A stretch of DNA of 45,918 bases from Oceanospirillales bacterium (GTDB taxonomy: Bacteria > Pseudomonadota > Gammaproteobacteria > Xanthomonadales > SZUA-38). The notes under the pieces are model-generated. The model searched no databases, was not told where the DNA came from, and saw nothing but the letters and a program-made list of their open reading frames with translations. The stretch is taken from NCBI GenBank assembly GCA_003233095.1, contig QIKT01000076.1, positions 1-45,918 on the forward strand, written 5' to 3'. Positions 26,840-36,368 of the stretch are shown piece after piece (the stretch's first letter is position 1; the number at the start of each line of letters is the position of its first letter). The position numbers and the translations under genes were made by a program.

Positions 26840-26870
26840 AAAAAAACCCCGAAAAGTTTCGGGGTTTTTT
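26840..26870 (-). terminator. Intrinsic terminator downstream of cytochrome c4
   Basis: AAAAAACCCCGAAA and TTTCGGGGTTTTTT form a perfect 14-bp inverted repeat around a 3-nt loop, with A/T runs on both sides, so it can stop transcription in either direction. It lies 34 nt after the cytochrome c4 stop, ending the leftward transcript before the second DsbA paralogue. Confidence 0.93.
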
Positions 26871-26904
26871 ATAAGCGCGAGAATATCGTGCGATGCTCGT
26901 CGAT

Positions 26905-27531
26905 TCAGTACAGTCCAGAGATGTAGGATGCCAGGGCTTCGATTTCCTCATCAGTCAGACGTTCGGCGACCTTGGCCATGATGAGGTTCTCATCACGGCC
27001 AGTTCCCCAGACGGCACCGTCTCGAAAGGCTGTCAGCGTGGCCACCAGATACGCATCGAATTGTCCACCCAGACGAGGGAAGCCGCTGAACGGGATACCC
27101 AGGCCGTTAGGGCCGTGGCAACCGGCACAGGCAGCGATGTCGCGGGAGGCATCGCCACCCTTGTAGAGTGTGCGGGCCAGGTCGACTTGTTCGGGGTCGG
27201 CAGAACCATGGACCACGGTCTGGGACGCGTAGTAGGCTGAGAGATCTGCAATGTCCTGATCGGACAGGGTGGCAGCCACGCCGTACATGAGGGCATTCTC
27301 ACGGGAACCAGATCTGAACAGTGACAGCTGTCGCACCAGATAGTCTGAATGCTGACCAGCCAGTTTGGGCCAGATCGGATTGCCAACACCATTGCCATCC
27401 TCGCCGTGACAGGCGACACAGGTCGCTGTTTTGCTTGCGCCTGCTTCGATATCGCCTTCGGCAATGGCCGTCGACAGGTACAGGCACAGGGTCACGCCGA
27501 GCATCATGACATGCCAACGGTTCTTCATCAT
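26905..27531 (-). CDS. Dihaem cytochrome c4
   Basis: A 208-aa periplasmic cytochrome with a signal peptide (predicted cleavage after AIA near residue 24) and two homologous c-type domains. Haem sites are Cys38-Val-Ala-Cys-His42 and Cys135-Ala-Gly-Cys-His139. Likely axial methionines are in NALMYGVA and NLIMAKVA. PKLAGQ and PRLGGQ in the two halves are the usual c4 features. It should carry electrons from the bc1 complex to a terminal oxidase. The divergent partner engB is a well-known neighbour in Pseudomonas-like genomes. Confidence 0.95.
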   Translation of the reverse strand: MMKNRWHVMMLGVTLCLYLSTAIAEGDIEAGASKTATCVACHGEDGNGVGNPIWPKLAGQHSDYLVRQLSLFRSGSRENALMYGVAATLSDQDIADLSAYYASQTVVHGSADPEQVDLARTLYKGGDASRDIAACAGCHGPNGLGIPFSGFPRLGGQFDAYLVATLTAFRDGAVWGTGRDENLIMAKVAERLTDEEIEALASYISGLY

Positions 27532-27617
27532 TCGACTCCCGGAGTATTTTTAAATATCAAGACTCGCTATTATGCCACGAACAATTCATCGAATCGACCA
27601 GTGATATTGACCAAGCC

Positions 27618-28262
27618 ATGACCGATAACATCTCCAACAGCCATGTTTCGATAAGCATGGACGAAATTACCCGTTTGCTGGCTACCGCAACTTACGTGAC
27701 CAGTTCGCACACTCTCAAGCAATTGCCAGCCGATCAGGGGATCGAAGTGGCTGTTGCCGGTCGATCGAATGCCGGCAAATCAACGGCGATCAATCTGCTG
27801 ACACGACAGAAGTCTCTGGCTCGTACCAGCAAGACGCCAGGCCGAACTCAGCAGATTATCAGTTTTGATCTGGATGCCGATCGACGGCTGATGGATTTGC
27901 CAGGATACGGATACGCCAAGGTGTCCAAGCAACTGCAGGAGCACTGGCAGCATACTCTGGGTCAATATCTGCAGCAGCGTCAGTGCCTGCGTGGTTTGCT
28001 GCTGATCGCGGACATTCGCCATTCGCTCAAGAGCTTTGATGAACAGATGCTTCGCTGGGCGTCTCAAGCTGGGCTCCCCTGTCTGTTGTTGCTCAGCAAG
28101 GCCGACAAGCTCAAACGTGGGCCGGCACTTGATCAGGCTGCAAAAGTGCGCAAGTTGCTCAAGGGCGTGGGAGTTGATACTGGCGTGGTGCCGTTCTCGG
28201 GCAAGTCAGGGACTGGCAAGGACGAGGTCTTCAAGACGCTGGCGGCCTGGTACTCCGGGTAA
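27618..28262 (+). CDS. engB: Ribosome biogenesis GTP-binding protein EngB (YihA/YsxC)
   Basis: A 214-aa TRAFAC-class GTPase needed for large ribosomal subunit assembly. G motifs are in order: GRSNAGKS (G1), TPGRTQ (G2), DLPGYGYAKV (G3), LSKADK (G4, Ser in place of the common Thr) and the G5 region PFSGKSGTGK. Length matches the family. It is divergent from cytochrome c4 across 86 bp and converges on the signalling gene with a 10-bp gap. Confidence 0.96.
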   Translation: MTDNISNSHVSISMDEITRLLATATYVTSSHTLKQLPADQGIEVAVAGRSNAGKSTAINLLTRQKSLARTSKTPGRTQQIISFDLDADRRLMDLPGYGYAKVSKQLQEHWQHTLGQYLQQRQCLRGLLLIADIRHSLKSFDEQMLRWASQAGLPCLLLLSKADKLKRGPALDQAAKVRKLLKGVGVDTGVVPFSGKSGTGKDEVFKTLAAWYSG

Positions 28263-28272
28263 CGACTCTCTA

Positions 28273-30858
28273 TCAGGTACCGCCGCTGTCGTTGATCGAA
28301 TGGTTGATCACGGCGTCCAGGTTCAGCTGGTCCATGCGAATGGGCTGTCCAAAATAATTGCCCTGCACGTAGTCGATCTGACTGTCACGTGCCGCTTCGA
28401 GGATCATCGAGGAGTCGACGTGTTCACCGATAGTCTTCAAACCCAGTGAATGGGCCATGTTGGCGATCGAGTTGACCATCGTTCTGTCGACTTCGTTATG
28501 CACCATGGACTGGACAAACATGCCGTCGATCTTGATGAAATCGACGGCCAGATGCTTCAGGTGCGAGAACGACGAGAAACCGGTGCCGAAATCATCCAGT
28601 GCAAATCGACACCCAAGCTTCTTGATTTCATTGATGAAACGACGGGCGTTATGCAGACTTTCAATTTCGGCCGTTTCGGTGATTTCAAAGATCAGCCGGC
28701 TGGCCAGCTCAGGCTTTTCGCCGATCGCCTCACCGATCGCTTCGAGGCTGGCCGGGTCCTGCAAGGTAAGGTTGGACAAGTTCAGTGTCAGGTGGATCAG
28801 GTAGCGAGCATCGTTGCGATTGTCGAGAAATTTCAGCGCATGTCGAATGACCCACAGATCGATTTCCTGAATCATCTGTACTCGCTCGGCCAGCGGTACA
28901 AACACGCTTGGCGAAATCCAGTCGTGGTCTCCGCCATGCATGCGAATGAGCGCTTCGAACACCAGTTCAATCCGTTGCTGGCTGCTGCCAGGGCCCCGCA
29001 CAACGGGAATCTGAAGCTGATTCGGGTTATCCCGTTTCCAGTTGACCGGGATATCCCGAAGCGGGACGATTGGCTGGATCAGCATGGTAAATTGATTGTT
29101 TCGCAATGCGGTCTTGAAGCGATCCGACCAGCCGTCTTCGATCTTGCGCGCCATTTGAGTGTCTTCGTCAGGCAAGTACAGATAGGTCTGGTCGCGTCCG
29201 CGTTTCTTCGCTGTTTCGCAGGCTTCCGAAGCTTGCCGCATGGCGTATTCGGCCGATGTGGTTGTGGATGCAATGATCACCACGCCGACTGAGGCGGCAA
29301 TCTGTCTTGGGTCGCCATTGTCAAGATAAGTCACTTCGGAGACGCTGGTTCGGTAGTTTTCGGCCACAGTAAACAGGTTGGCAAGCTGAATTCCGGAGAG
29401 CAGCAGAATGAAGGTATCTGCCTCGAAGCGGGCCAGCATGTCGCGATCGCGCAGCCCGGATGACAGTTTCTTGGCGACATCAGCGATGATCCGGTCGGCT
29501 TCGGCATGAGAGGTCGAATCGACCACTTCCTCGAACCGATCCAGGTCGATCCAGAGCAGGGCATGATGGGTATCGCTGTCCTGGGATGCAGAGACAGATT
29601 CTTCCAGATGGGTCATGAATTGCCGCTTGTTCAGTAGTCCGGTCAGCCCGTCATGACTCAACTCCCATTGCAGTTGCTCAACAGTCTTGCGTTCGGAGAT
29701 ATCCCGAAAGACGACGACCGATCCTTCGCGGGCCGACTCGATCGACAGTGGAAAGACCGTGCACTCGATTGGCAGTGTGACCTGATCACGAGTCTGGAAC
29801 ACGGTTTCGTGTGCGTTCAGGGTTTCGCCAGTGCGATAGCTGTGCAGCAGCGCGGCAATGGTGGGGTCCGAATCATCCAGGTCGCCGTGGAGAATGCTGC
29901 AGGCCGTCTTTCCGATCAGCTTTTGGCTACTCTCATATCCCAAAATAGTGATTGCTACCGGGTTGATGAAGCTGATTCGACCCTGCTCGTCCACGCCATA
30001 GACACCATCGCCGACCGAACCCAGTATGCCTTCCAGGCGGCTGCGTTCAGCCTCGACTGATTGCTGGGTCTGAATGGTCCGCGCCAGTGAGCTGACTCGA
30101 GTGATGAACAGCTCCTTTGCTTCATTCTTGAAAATACAGTCCGAAGCACCGGCGTCCAGACAGTTCTTGATGATCTCTTCTTTGTAGGTGCCGGTGATGA
30201 TGGCCATCTTGGGCGTCGGGTTCTTGTGCTCGGACAATGTGGCACACAGTTGATCACCGGTCCCGTCAGGCAGGTAGTAGTCGACGATCACCAGGTCAAA
30301 GTGGCTTGCCAATGCTATCGCGCGCGCTTTCGTCAGATCGCTGGCCAGCGTGACGGGAAACCCCATCGATTCGAGCAGTCGCGAGTAGACATAGCGAGCA
30401 CTTTGCGAATCATCGACGAACAATACCTTGACGTCGCGAAAACTTGGAGTGCGGGGCGGAATGATGGCCTGATTGCCCTGATCAGTGGGCTTGGGGACGT
30501 GTTGGTGAAGCGTGGCAAATTGCTTCCAGGGCACGGTGGTGCAGCGACCTCGTTGTTCCATCCAGGCTTCCAGCGAATGGACTGGGTTGTGCTGCAGAAC
30601 AATCACCGGGATTTCGGCGGCCTGCGGATTATTGCGCAGGAAGCCGAGAATGGGCTTGATCGGATTGGCAAACGGTTCGGGGATGCCCAGAACAATGGTT
30701 GAATAGACCGAGTCTGATGACACGTTCTCCCTCAGCAATGTCAATGCCTGGTCGAGCTGATTGATGACCGTAGTGGTCGAATGGCCTCCGGCATGCAAGG
30801 CTCGGATGAGCAGGTTGGACAGCGTTGAGGACTGCTCGATGATCAGAATGCCTGCCAC
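28273..30858 (-). CDS. Multidomain REC-REC-PAS-GGDEF-EAL signalling protein
   Basis: An 861-aa cytoplasmic c-di-GMP protein. The first receiver-like domain (1-120) has no Asp at the phosphoacceptor strand (VYSTIVLGIPEP). The second (143-262) is intact: Asp149/150, phosphoacceptor Asp193, Thr in ITGT, Lys244. A PAS domain (272-390) follows. The GGDEF domain (395-555) has EADTF (479-483) instead of GGDEF, so cyclase activity is unlikely. The EAL domain (575-850) retains Glu635 in FEALIRM, Asn in LNLSNL, Glu in EITETAE, Asp755-Asp756, Lys776 and QGNYFGQP. AEGVE is replaced by GEHVD. A phosphorylation-controlled phosphodiesterase is the best reading. An insertion of about 25 residues (603-630) precedes the EAL motif. 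Confidence 0.93.
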   Translation of the reverse strand: MAGILIIEQSSTLSNLLIRALHAGGHSTTTVINQLDQALTLLRENVSSDSVYSTIVLGIPEPFANPIKPILGFLRNNPQAAEIPVIVLQHNPVHSLEAWMEQRGRCTTVPWKQFATLHQHVPKPTDQGNQAIIPPRTPSFRDVKVLFVDDSQSARYVYSRLLESMGFPVTLASDLTKARAIALASHFDLVIVDYYLPDGTGDQLCATLSEHKNPTPKMAIITGTYKEEIIKNCLDAGASDCIFKNEAKELFITRVSSLARTIQTQQSVEAERSRLEGILGSVGDGVYGVDEQGRISFINPVAITILGYESSQKLIGKTACSILHGDLDDSDPTIAALLHSYRTGETLNAHETVFQTRDQVTLPIECTVFPLSIESAREGSVVVFRDISERKTVEQLQWELSHDGLTGLLNKRQFMTHLEESVSASQDSDTHHALLWIDLDRFEEVVDSTSHAEADRIIADVAKKLSSGLRDRDMLARFEADTFILLLSGIQLANLFTVAENYRTSVSEVTYLDNGDPRQIAASVGVVIIASTTTSAEYAMRQASEACETAKKRGRDQTYLYLPDEDTQMARKIEDGWSDRFKTALRNNQFTMLIQPIVPLRDIPVNWKRDNPNQLQIPVVRGPGSSQQRIELVFEALIRMHGGDHDWISPSVFVPLAERVQMIQEIDLWVIRHALKFLDNRNDARYLIHLTLNLSNLTLQDPASLEAIGEAIGEKPELASRLIFEITETAEIESLHNARRFINEIKKLGCRFALDDFGTGFSSFSHLKHLAVDFIKIDGMFVQSMVHNEVDRTMVNSIANMAHSLGLKTIGEHVDSSMILEAARDSQIDYVQGNYFGQPIRMDQLNLDAVINHSINDSGGT

Positions 30859-30907
30859 ATCATCCCCCTGATGGCGATGGAAAAGACCAGTGAGCTATCC
30901 TACCTAG

Positions 30908-32805
<1,898 letters not shown>

Positions 32806-32808
32806 TCG

Positions 32809-33345
32809 TCAGCCATCCACGGCCAGATAGTCATCCATCAGCGTGACGTAATTTTTCGCCGAGTATTCGAGCATCTCGATTTCCTCTGTGGTCAGGTCGC
32901 GGACCCGTCGGGCCGGGTTGCCCCGCCACAGGCTGCCACGGTCAAGGTGCTTGCCAGGGGCGACCACTGAACCGGCGGCGACCAGAACATGATCGTCGAT
33001 CCTCGCGCCGTCCAGAACCACGGCACCCATGCCGATCAGGCTGAAGTCACCAATGCTGCAGGCATGCAGGACCGCGCTGTGGCCCACCGTGACGCCTCTG
33101 CCAATCAACAGCGGGATTCCTCCGGGGCTGTAACGACCATCATGGGTGACATGCAGCACGGCATTGTCCTGTATGTTGCTCTGGGCACCCACATGGATGT
33201 GATTGACATCACCGCGAAGTCTGGCGCCGGGCCAGATCGAGACCTCCTCATCCAGTCGAACCTGACCGATGACGGTGGCATCCGGATCGATGTAGACTCG
33301 TTGTGCAATGACGGGGGTATGCTGCAAGTAGGCGCGAATGCTCAT
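32809..33345 (-). CDS. Gamma-class carbonic anhydrase family protein (YrdA-like)
   Basis: A 178-aa left-handed beta-helix hexapeptide protein. The trimer-interface zinc histidines are His65 in AVLHVTHDG and His89 and His94 in VGHSAVLHAC, with the structural RGDVNHIHVG and QDN of the family. It is closer to the housekeeping YrdA/CaiE-like group than to PaaY at 4679. AAAGGAG lies 5 nt before the ATG at 33345; a family 2 hairpin element begins immediately beyond it, so this gene's leader contains the element. Readings starting further upstream translate the repeat and are rejected. Whether it hydrates CO2 is unknown; many members show no activity in vitro. Confidence 0.9.
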   Translation of the reverse strand: MSIRAYLQHTPVIAQRVYIDPDATVIGQVRLDEEVSIWPGARLRGDVNHIHVGAQSNIQDNAVLHVTHDGRYSPGGIPLLIGRGVTVGHSAVLHACSIGDFSLIGMGAVVLDGARIDDHVLVAAGSVVAPGKHLDRGSLWRGNPARRVRDLTTEEIEMLEYSAKNYVTLMDDYLAVDG

Positions 33346-33358
33346 CAAGACTCCTTTG

Positions 33359-33506
33359 GGAACCTCTAGAAACCGTAGCGAGCGGTTCGAGTGCAAGGCG
33401 CACGGAGCACGGAGCACAGGAACCGCAGTGTACTGGGCAGTACATGAGGGTTCCGAGCACCGCGCAACGACGCAATCGGAACGCGCAGCAGGTTTCTAGA
33501 GGTTCC
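33359..33506. mobile_element. Family 2 hairpin element (MITE-like), intact copy
   Basis: Perfect terminal inverted repeats GGAACCTCTAGAAACC and GGTTTCTAGAGGTTCC bound a 148-bp element. A central palindrome GTACTGGGCAGTAC is flanked by GGAACC and GGTTCC. CTTTG occurs directly before the element (33354-33358) and one base after it (33508-33512), a possible 5-bp target duplication. It sits between the VOC gene and the gamma-CA gene and overlaps the VOC stop codon. A reverse-oriented, end-truncated copy lies at 36191-36323. No coding capacity is evident. Confidence 0.8.
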
Positions 33507-33888
33507 TCTTTGTGTTGTTAATCCGCCAGGGCGGATGGGTTCGGTTGCTGCCGGCATGATACAGGCACAGGGTGTTACCACCAGGGTCGAGGAGGCGTGC
33601 TTCTCGCCACAACCAGCGTTGATCGGTTGGCTGCTGGGTGAACACGATGCCCTTCTCTAGCAGATCCGAGACGGTCTTGTCCAGATCCTCGCATTCGAAA
33701 TAGATGACCACTCCTGCGGTGTGGATCGGTGCCTCACAGGCATGCACTGAAAACGTGGCTGGGCCATTGGCAGACTCGAATCGGGCATAATGCGGTGAGT
33801 CGACGATTTGCCGGAGACCCAACTGTCGGTAAAAGGCAACCGACGCTTCAATATCCAACGCTGGCACGGTAATCTGATTGAGATTCAT
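33496..33888 (-). CDS. VOC (glyoxalase/bleomycin-resistance) family protein
   Basis: A 130-aa protein with two beta-alpha-beta-beta-beta modules of the vicinal oxygen chelate fold. The first runs from MNLNQITVPALDIEASVAFY to FSVHACEAP. The second is marked by VIYFECEDLDKTVSDL and the C-terminal LLDPGGNTLCLYHAG, where PxGN is the family signature. The substrate is unknown. The last residues and the TAG stop (33496-33498) come from the inverted repeat of the inserted element, so the original C-terminus has been replaced, though the fold ends before that point. It is divergent from prlC and in line with the downstream gamma-CA gene. Confidence 0.88.
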   Translation of the reverse strand: MNLNQITVPALDIEASVAFYRQLGLRQIVDSPHYARFESANGPATFSVHACEAPIHTAGVVIYFECEDLDKTVSDLLEKGIVFTQQPTDQRWLWREARLLDPGGNTLCLYHAGSNRTHPPWRINNTKRNL

Positions 33889-33939
33889 CTGTCCTCACCC
33901 TGCGGCCTGGCCGCTTTTTGAACTGTGGAAACCATTGCT

Positions 33940-35979
33940 GTGAAGACTACCGAAAACCCGTTACTTGAAACACCATCGGCGCTGCCCGAATTTGACCGCA
34001 TCAAGCCCGAACATGTGCTGCCAGCAATCGAATCTCGCATGGCGCAGTACCATGAACAACTGGCACCGGTCCTGACGCATCCCGATCAGACGGACTGGGA
34101 CGGTTTCGTGGCTGTTGAAGAACGTTTGCTGACCGATCTGGATGAGAGCTTTTCACCGGCCTCTCATTTGCATGCGGTGATGGATTCTCCGGAATGGCGA
34201 GAGGTTTATGCTGAGGCGGTCGTGCTGGTTACAGATTTTTCAACGACTCTTGATCAGAACCCAAAGCGCTTTGCCGCGTACCGGCACATCCATCAGTCAA
34301 CACAGTTCACAGCACTGAATTCCGCTCAGCAGGCCGTCATCATCAAGGCGCTGAGAGACTTTCGACTCAGCGGCATCGATCTGCCGGACGAGGATCAGCG
34401 CCGTTATCGCGACCTGGTGCGCGACCTGACCGAACTGAGCACGTCCTTTCAGCAGAATCTACAAGATGCGACCGACGGCTGGTTTTGCCAGTTTGACGAC
34501 GACTCAGCGCTCGATGGCTTGCCGGATCGTGCGCTGCAGATGGCCCGTCAATACGCCAAACAGCGAGACCTGACCGGGGTCGTGGTGAATCTGGAGTTTC
34601 CAAGTTATCAGGCCGTGATCACCTACGCCAACGATCGCACATTGCGTGAGCAGGTGTATACCGCCTATTGCACTCGAGCCTCTGATCAGGGTCCGCAAGC
34701 CGGACAGTGGGACAATGCGTCGCTGATCGAGGATATTCTGGCGCGGCGAGATGAATTGGCCAAACTGCTCGGATTTGACCGTTATATCGAGTATTCGCTG
34801 GAAACGAAAATGGCCCGCAGTCATCAGGAAGTCGATCAATTCCTGGTGGCGCTGGCCGACAAGGCTCGCCCTCGAGCCCTGGACGAACTTCAGTCGCTGA
34901 CCGACTTCGCTCAGCAGAACGGATTGCCGGCTGATCAGCCCCTGTGTGCCTGGGATATTCCTTACTTTTCCGAACGCCTGCGGCAGCAGCAGTATCAAGT
35001 CAGCGATGAGGAAATTCGCCCTTACTTTCCGGTTGAGAAATGTATTGATGGCTTGTTCGAGGTGGTTCAATCCTTGTTCGGGATCAGCATGCAGGCCGAT
35101 GCGTTGGTGGCGGTCTGGCATCCGGACGTTCGTTTCTATCGGTTGATGGACCACGACGGCGAGCCTATTGCGGCCTGTTACATGGACCTGTTTGCGCGCA
35201 AGGGTAAGCGCGGAGGTGCCTGGATGGCTGATTGTCGCTCTCTGCGAGAAACGGCCACAGGCAAGCAGCTGCCAGTGGCCTATCTAAACTGCAATTTTGC
35301 CGCCCCGGACGACGGCAATGACTCGCTACTCAATCATAATGAACTGACCACCCTGTTTCACGAGTTTGGTCATTGTCTGCACCATATGCTGACCCAAATC
35401 CCTTATCCAGCAGTGGGCGGGATTGCCAATGTCGAATGGGATGCGGTGGAATTGCCCAGCCAGTTTCTGGAGAACTGGTGCTGGCAGTATCCGGCCCTGG
35501 TTCGCTTCAGCGCTCATCATCAGAGCGGCGAGGTGCTGCCAGAAGCACTGTTTGAACGAATGAGAGCCGCAAGGCATTTTCAGTCCGGCCTGTTTCTGCT
35601 ACGCCAGATCGAATTCGGGCTGCTGGATTTCAGGCTGCATGCCCGACCGGGCGAGGCTCCCGAGTCGGTGGTCAATGAAGTTCGAGGAGAGGTTGCCGTC
35701 GTCGAGTATCCGGACTTCAATCGTTTCATCAATGGATTTGGGCACTTGTTTGCCGGTGGATATGCCGCCGGCTACTACAGCTATTTGTGGGCCGAGCAGT
35801 TGGCGGCCGATGCCTTTGATCGATTCGTCACCGAAGGCATTTTCAATGCACAGACCGGCGACTCCTTCCGCCGTGAGGTGCTCGCGCGCGGAGGGTCACG
35901 ACCTGCGGCCGAATCATTCGAGGCCTTTCGAGGCAGGCAACCAGTCATCGAACCACTGCTGGACAGTTACGGCTTGTGA
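33940..35979 (+). CDS. prlC: Oligopeptidase A (M3 metallopeptidase)
   Basis: A 679-aa cytoplasmic thimet-type zinc peptidase that degrades signal-peptide fragments and small peptides. The zinc site is HEFGHCLHHM (His474, Glu475, His478) with the downstream glutamate in NVEWDAVELPSQF. Full family length. The start is uncertain: GTG at 33940 with GGAA 8 nt upstream gives a TTENPLLETP N-terminus close to known PrlC proteins; GTG at 33925 would add five residues and lacks a ribosome binding site. The stop overlaps by 4 nt the start of an xthA remnant, showing that these genes once formed an operon. Confidence 0.95.
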   Translation: MKTTENPLLETPSALPEFDRIKPEHVLPAIESRMAQYHEQLAPVLTHPDQTDWDGFVAVEERLLTDLDESFSPASHLHAVMDSPEWREVYAEAVVLVTDFSTTLDQNPKRFAAYRHIHQSTQFTALNSAQQAVIIKALRDFRLSGIDLPDEDQRRYRDLVRDLTELSTSFQQNLQDATDGWFCQFDDDSALDGLPDRALQMARQYAKQRDLTGVVVNLEFPSYQAVITYANDRTLREQVYTAYCTRASDQGPQAGQWDNASLIEDILARRDELAKLLGFDRYIEYSLETKMARSHQEVDQFLVALADKARPRALDELQSLTDFAQQNGLPADQPLCAWDIPYFSERLRQQQYQVSDEEIRPYFPVEKCIDGLFEVVQSLFGISMQADALVAVWHPDVRFYRLMDHDGEPIAACYMDLFARKGKRGGAWMADCRSLRETATGKQLPVAYLNCNFAAPDDGNDSLLNHNELTTLFHEFGHCLHHMLTQIPYPAVGGIANVEWDAVELPSQFLENWCWQYPALVRFSAHHQSGEVLPEALFERMRAARHFQSGLFLLRQIEFGLLDFRLHARPGEAPESVVNEVRGEVAVVEYPDFNRFINGFGHLFAGGYAAGYYSYLWAEQLAADAFDRFVTEGIFNAQTGDSFRREVLARGGSRPAAESFEAFRGRQPVIEPLLDSYGL

Positions 35980-36025
35980 AAGTGGCCCGTTGGAACGTCA
36001 ACTCGCTTCGGGTTCGACTCGAGTA
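35976..36025 (+). pseudogene. xthA: 5' stump of exodeoxyribonuclease III, truncated by a repeat element
   Basis: GTG at 35976 overlaps the prlC stop (GTGA) and opens a 16-codon frame reading VKVARWNVNSLRVRLE before TAG. This is the invariant N-terminus of XthA-type AP endonucleases, where the WNVNS asparagine is a metal-site residue. Immediately after the stop a 164-bp family 1 element begins (GGGAGCC at 36026). No trace of the remaining roughly 240 codons was recognised up to the next gene. The stump cannot be active. It could also be described as a small ORF, but the match and operon-type overlap support a truncated gene. Confidence 0.82.
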
Positions 36026-36189
36026 GGGAGCCTCTGAACAAGTCGTGATCGGCTGTCTTGAGCGTGAAATACGCCGGCTCGGCGTTGCATGAGCTGAGCC
36101 ATAGCACCACTATGACTCAGCTCATGTGTCTTGATCGGACGTATTTGCCATCTCAATCCAACTCGCTTAAGACTTGTTCAGAGGCTCCC
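36026..36189. mobile_element. Family 1 hairpin element (MITE-like), intact copy
   Basis: A perfect 19-bp terminal inverted repeat (GGGAGCCTCTGAACAAGTC and its complement) bounds 164 bp. Inside it, GTCTTGAGCG pairs with CGCTTAAGAC, and AATACG with CGTATT. The core is a hairpin: ATGAGCTGAG (36089-36098) pairs perfectly with CTCAGCTCAT (36116-36125), and CATAG pairs with CTATG around a CACCA loop. The whole element can fold into one long imperfect hairpin. It truncates xthA on its left and joins a family 2 copy on its right after a single base. Confidence 0.85.
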
Positions 36190-36190
36190 T

Positions 36191-36323
36191 GGAAACCTGC
36201 TGCGCGTTCCGATTGCGGCGTTGCGCGGTGCTCACAATCCTCATGTACAGCCCAGTACACTGCGGTTCCTGTACTCCGTGCGCCTTGCACTCGAACCGCT
36301 CGCTACGGTTTCTAGTGGTTCCC
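36191..36323. mobile_element. Family 2 hairpin element, reverse copy lacking one terminus
   Basis: This is the reverse complement of the element at 33359-33506: GGAAACCTGCTGCGCGTTCC matches the far end of that copy, and the run closes with GGTTTCTAGTGGTTCCC. The outer GGAACCTCTA of the left terminus is missing exactly where the family 1 copy ends, so one element inserted into or recombined with the other. The 36324-36368 remainder before the dioxygenase stop holds nothing recognisable. Confidence 0.78.
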
Positions 36324-36368
36324 TATTGTCGACGACGACCGTGAAAGGCGCAAACCGACTGGAGGGTC

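Noticed and set aside
28450-29292. 280-codon frame on the + strand
   Set aside because: Antisense to the EAL and GGDEF domains of the signalling protein; no domain is recognisable.
33366-33581. Small frame reading through the family 2 element, repeated near 36230-36315
   Set aside because: The identical peptide ends (APCTRTARYGF) come from the shared repeat, not from a conserved protein.
36001-36020. GGGTTCGACTC resembling a tRNA T-arm
   Set aside because: It is the coding sequence for the VRL of the xthA stump, and no acceptor or anticodon arms are present.
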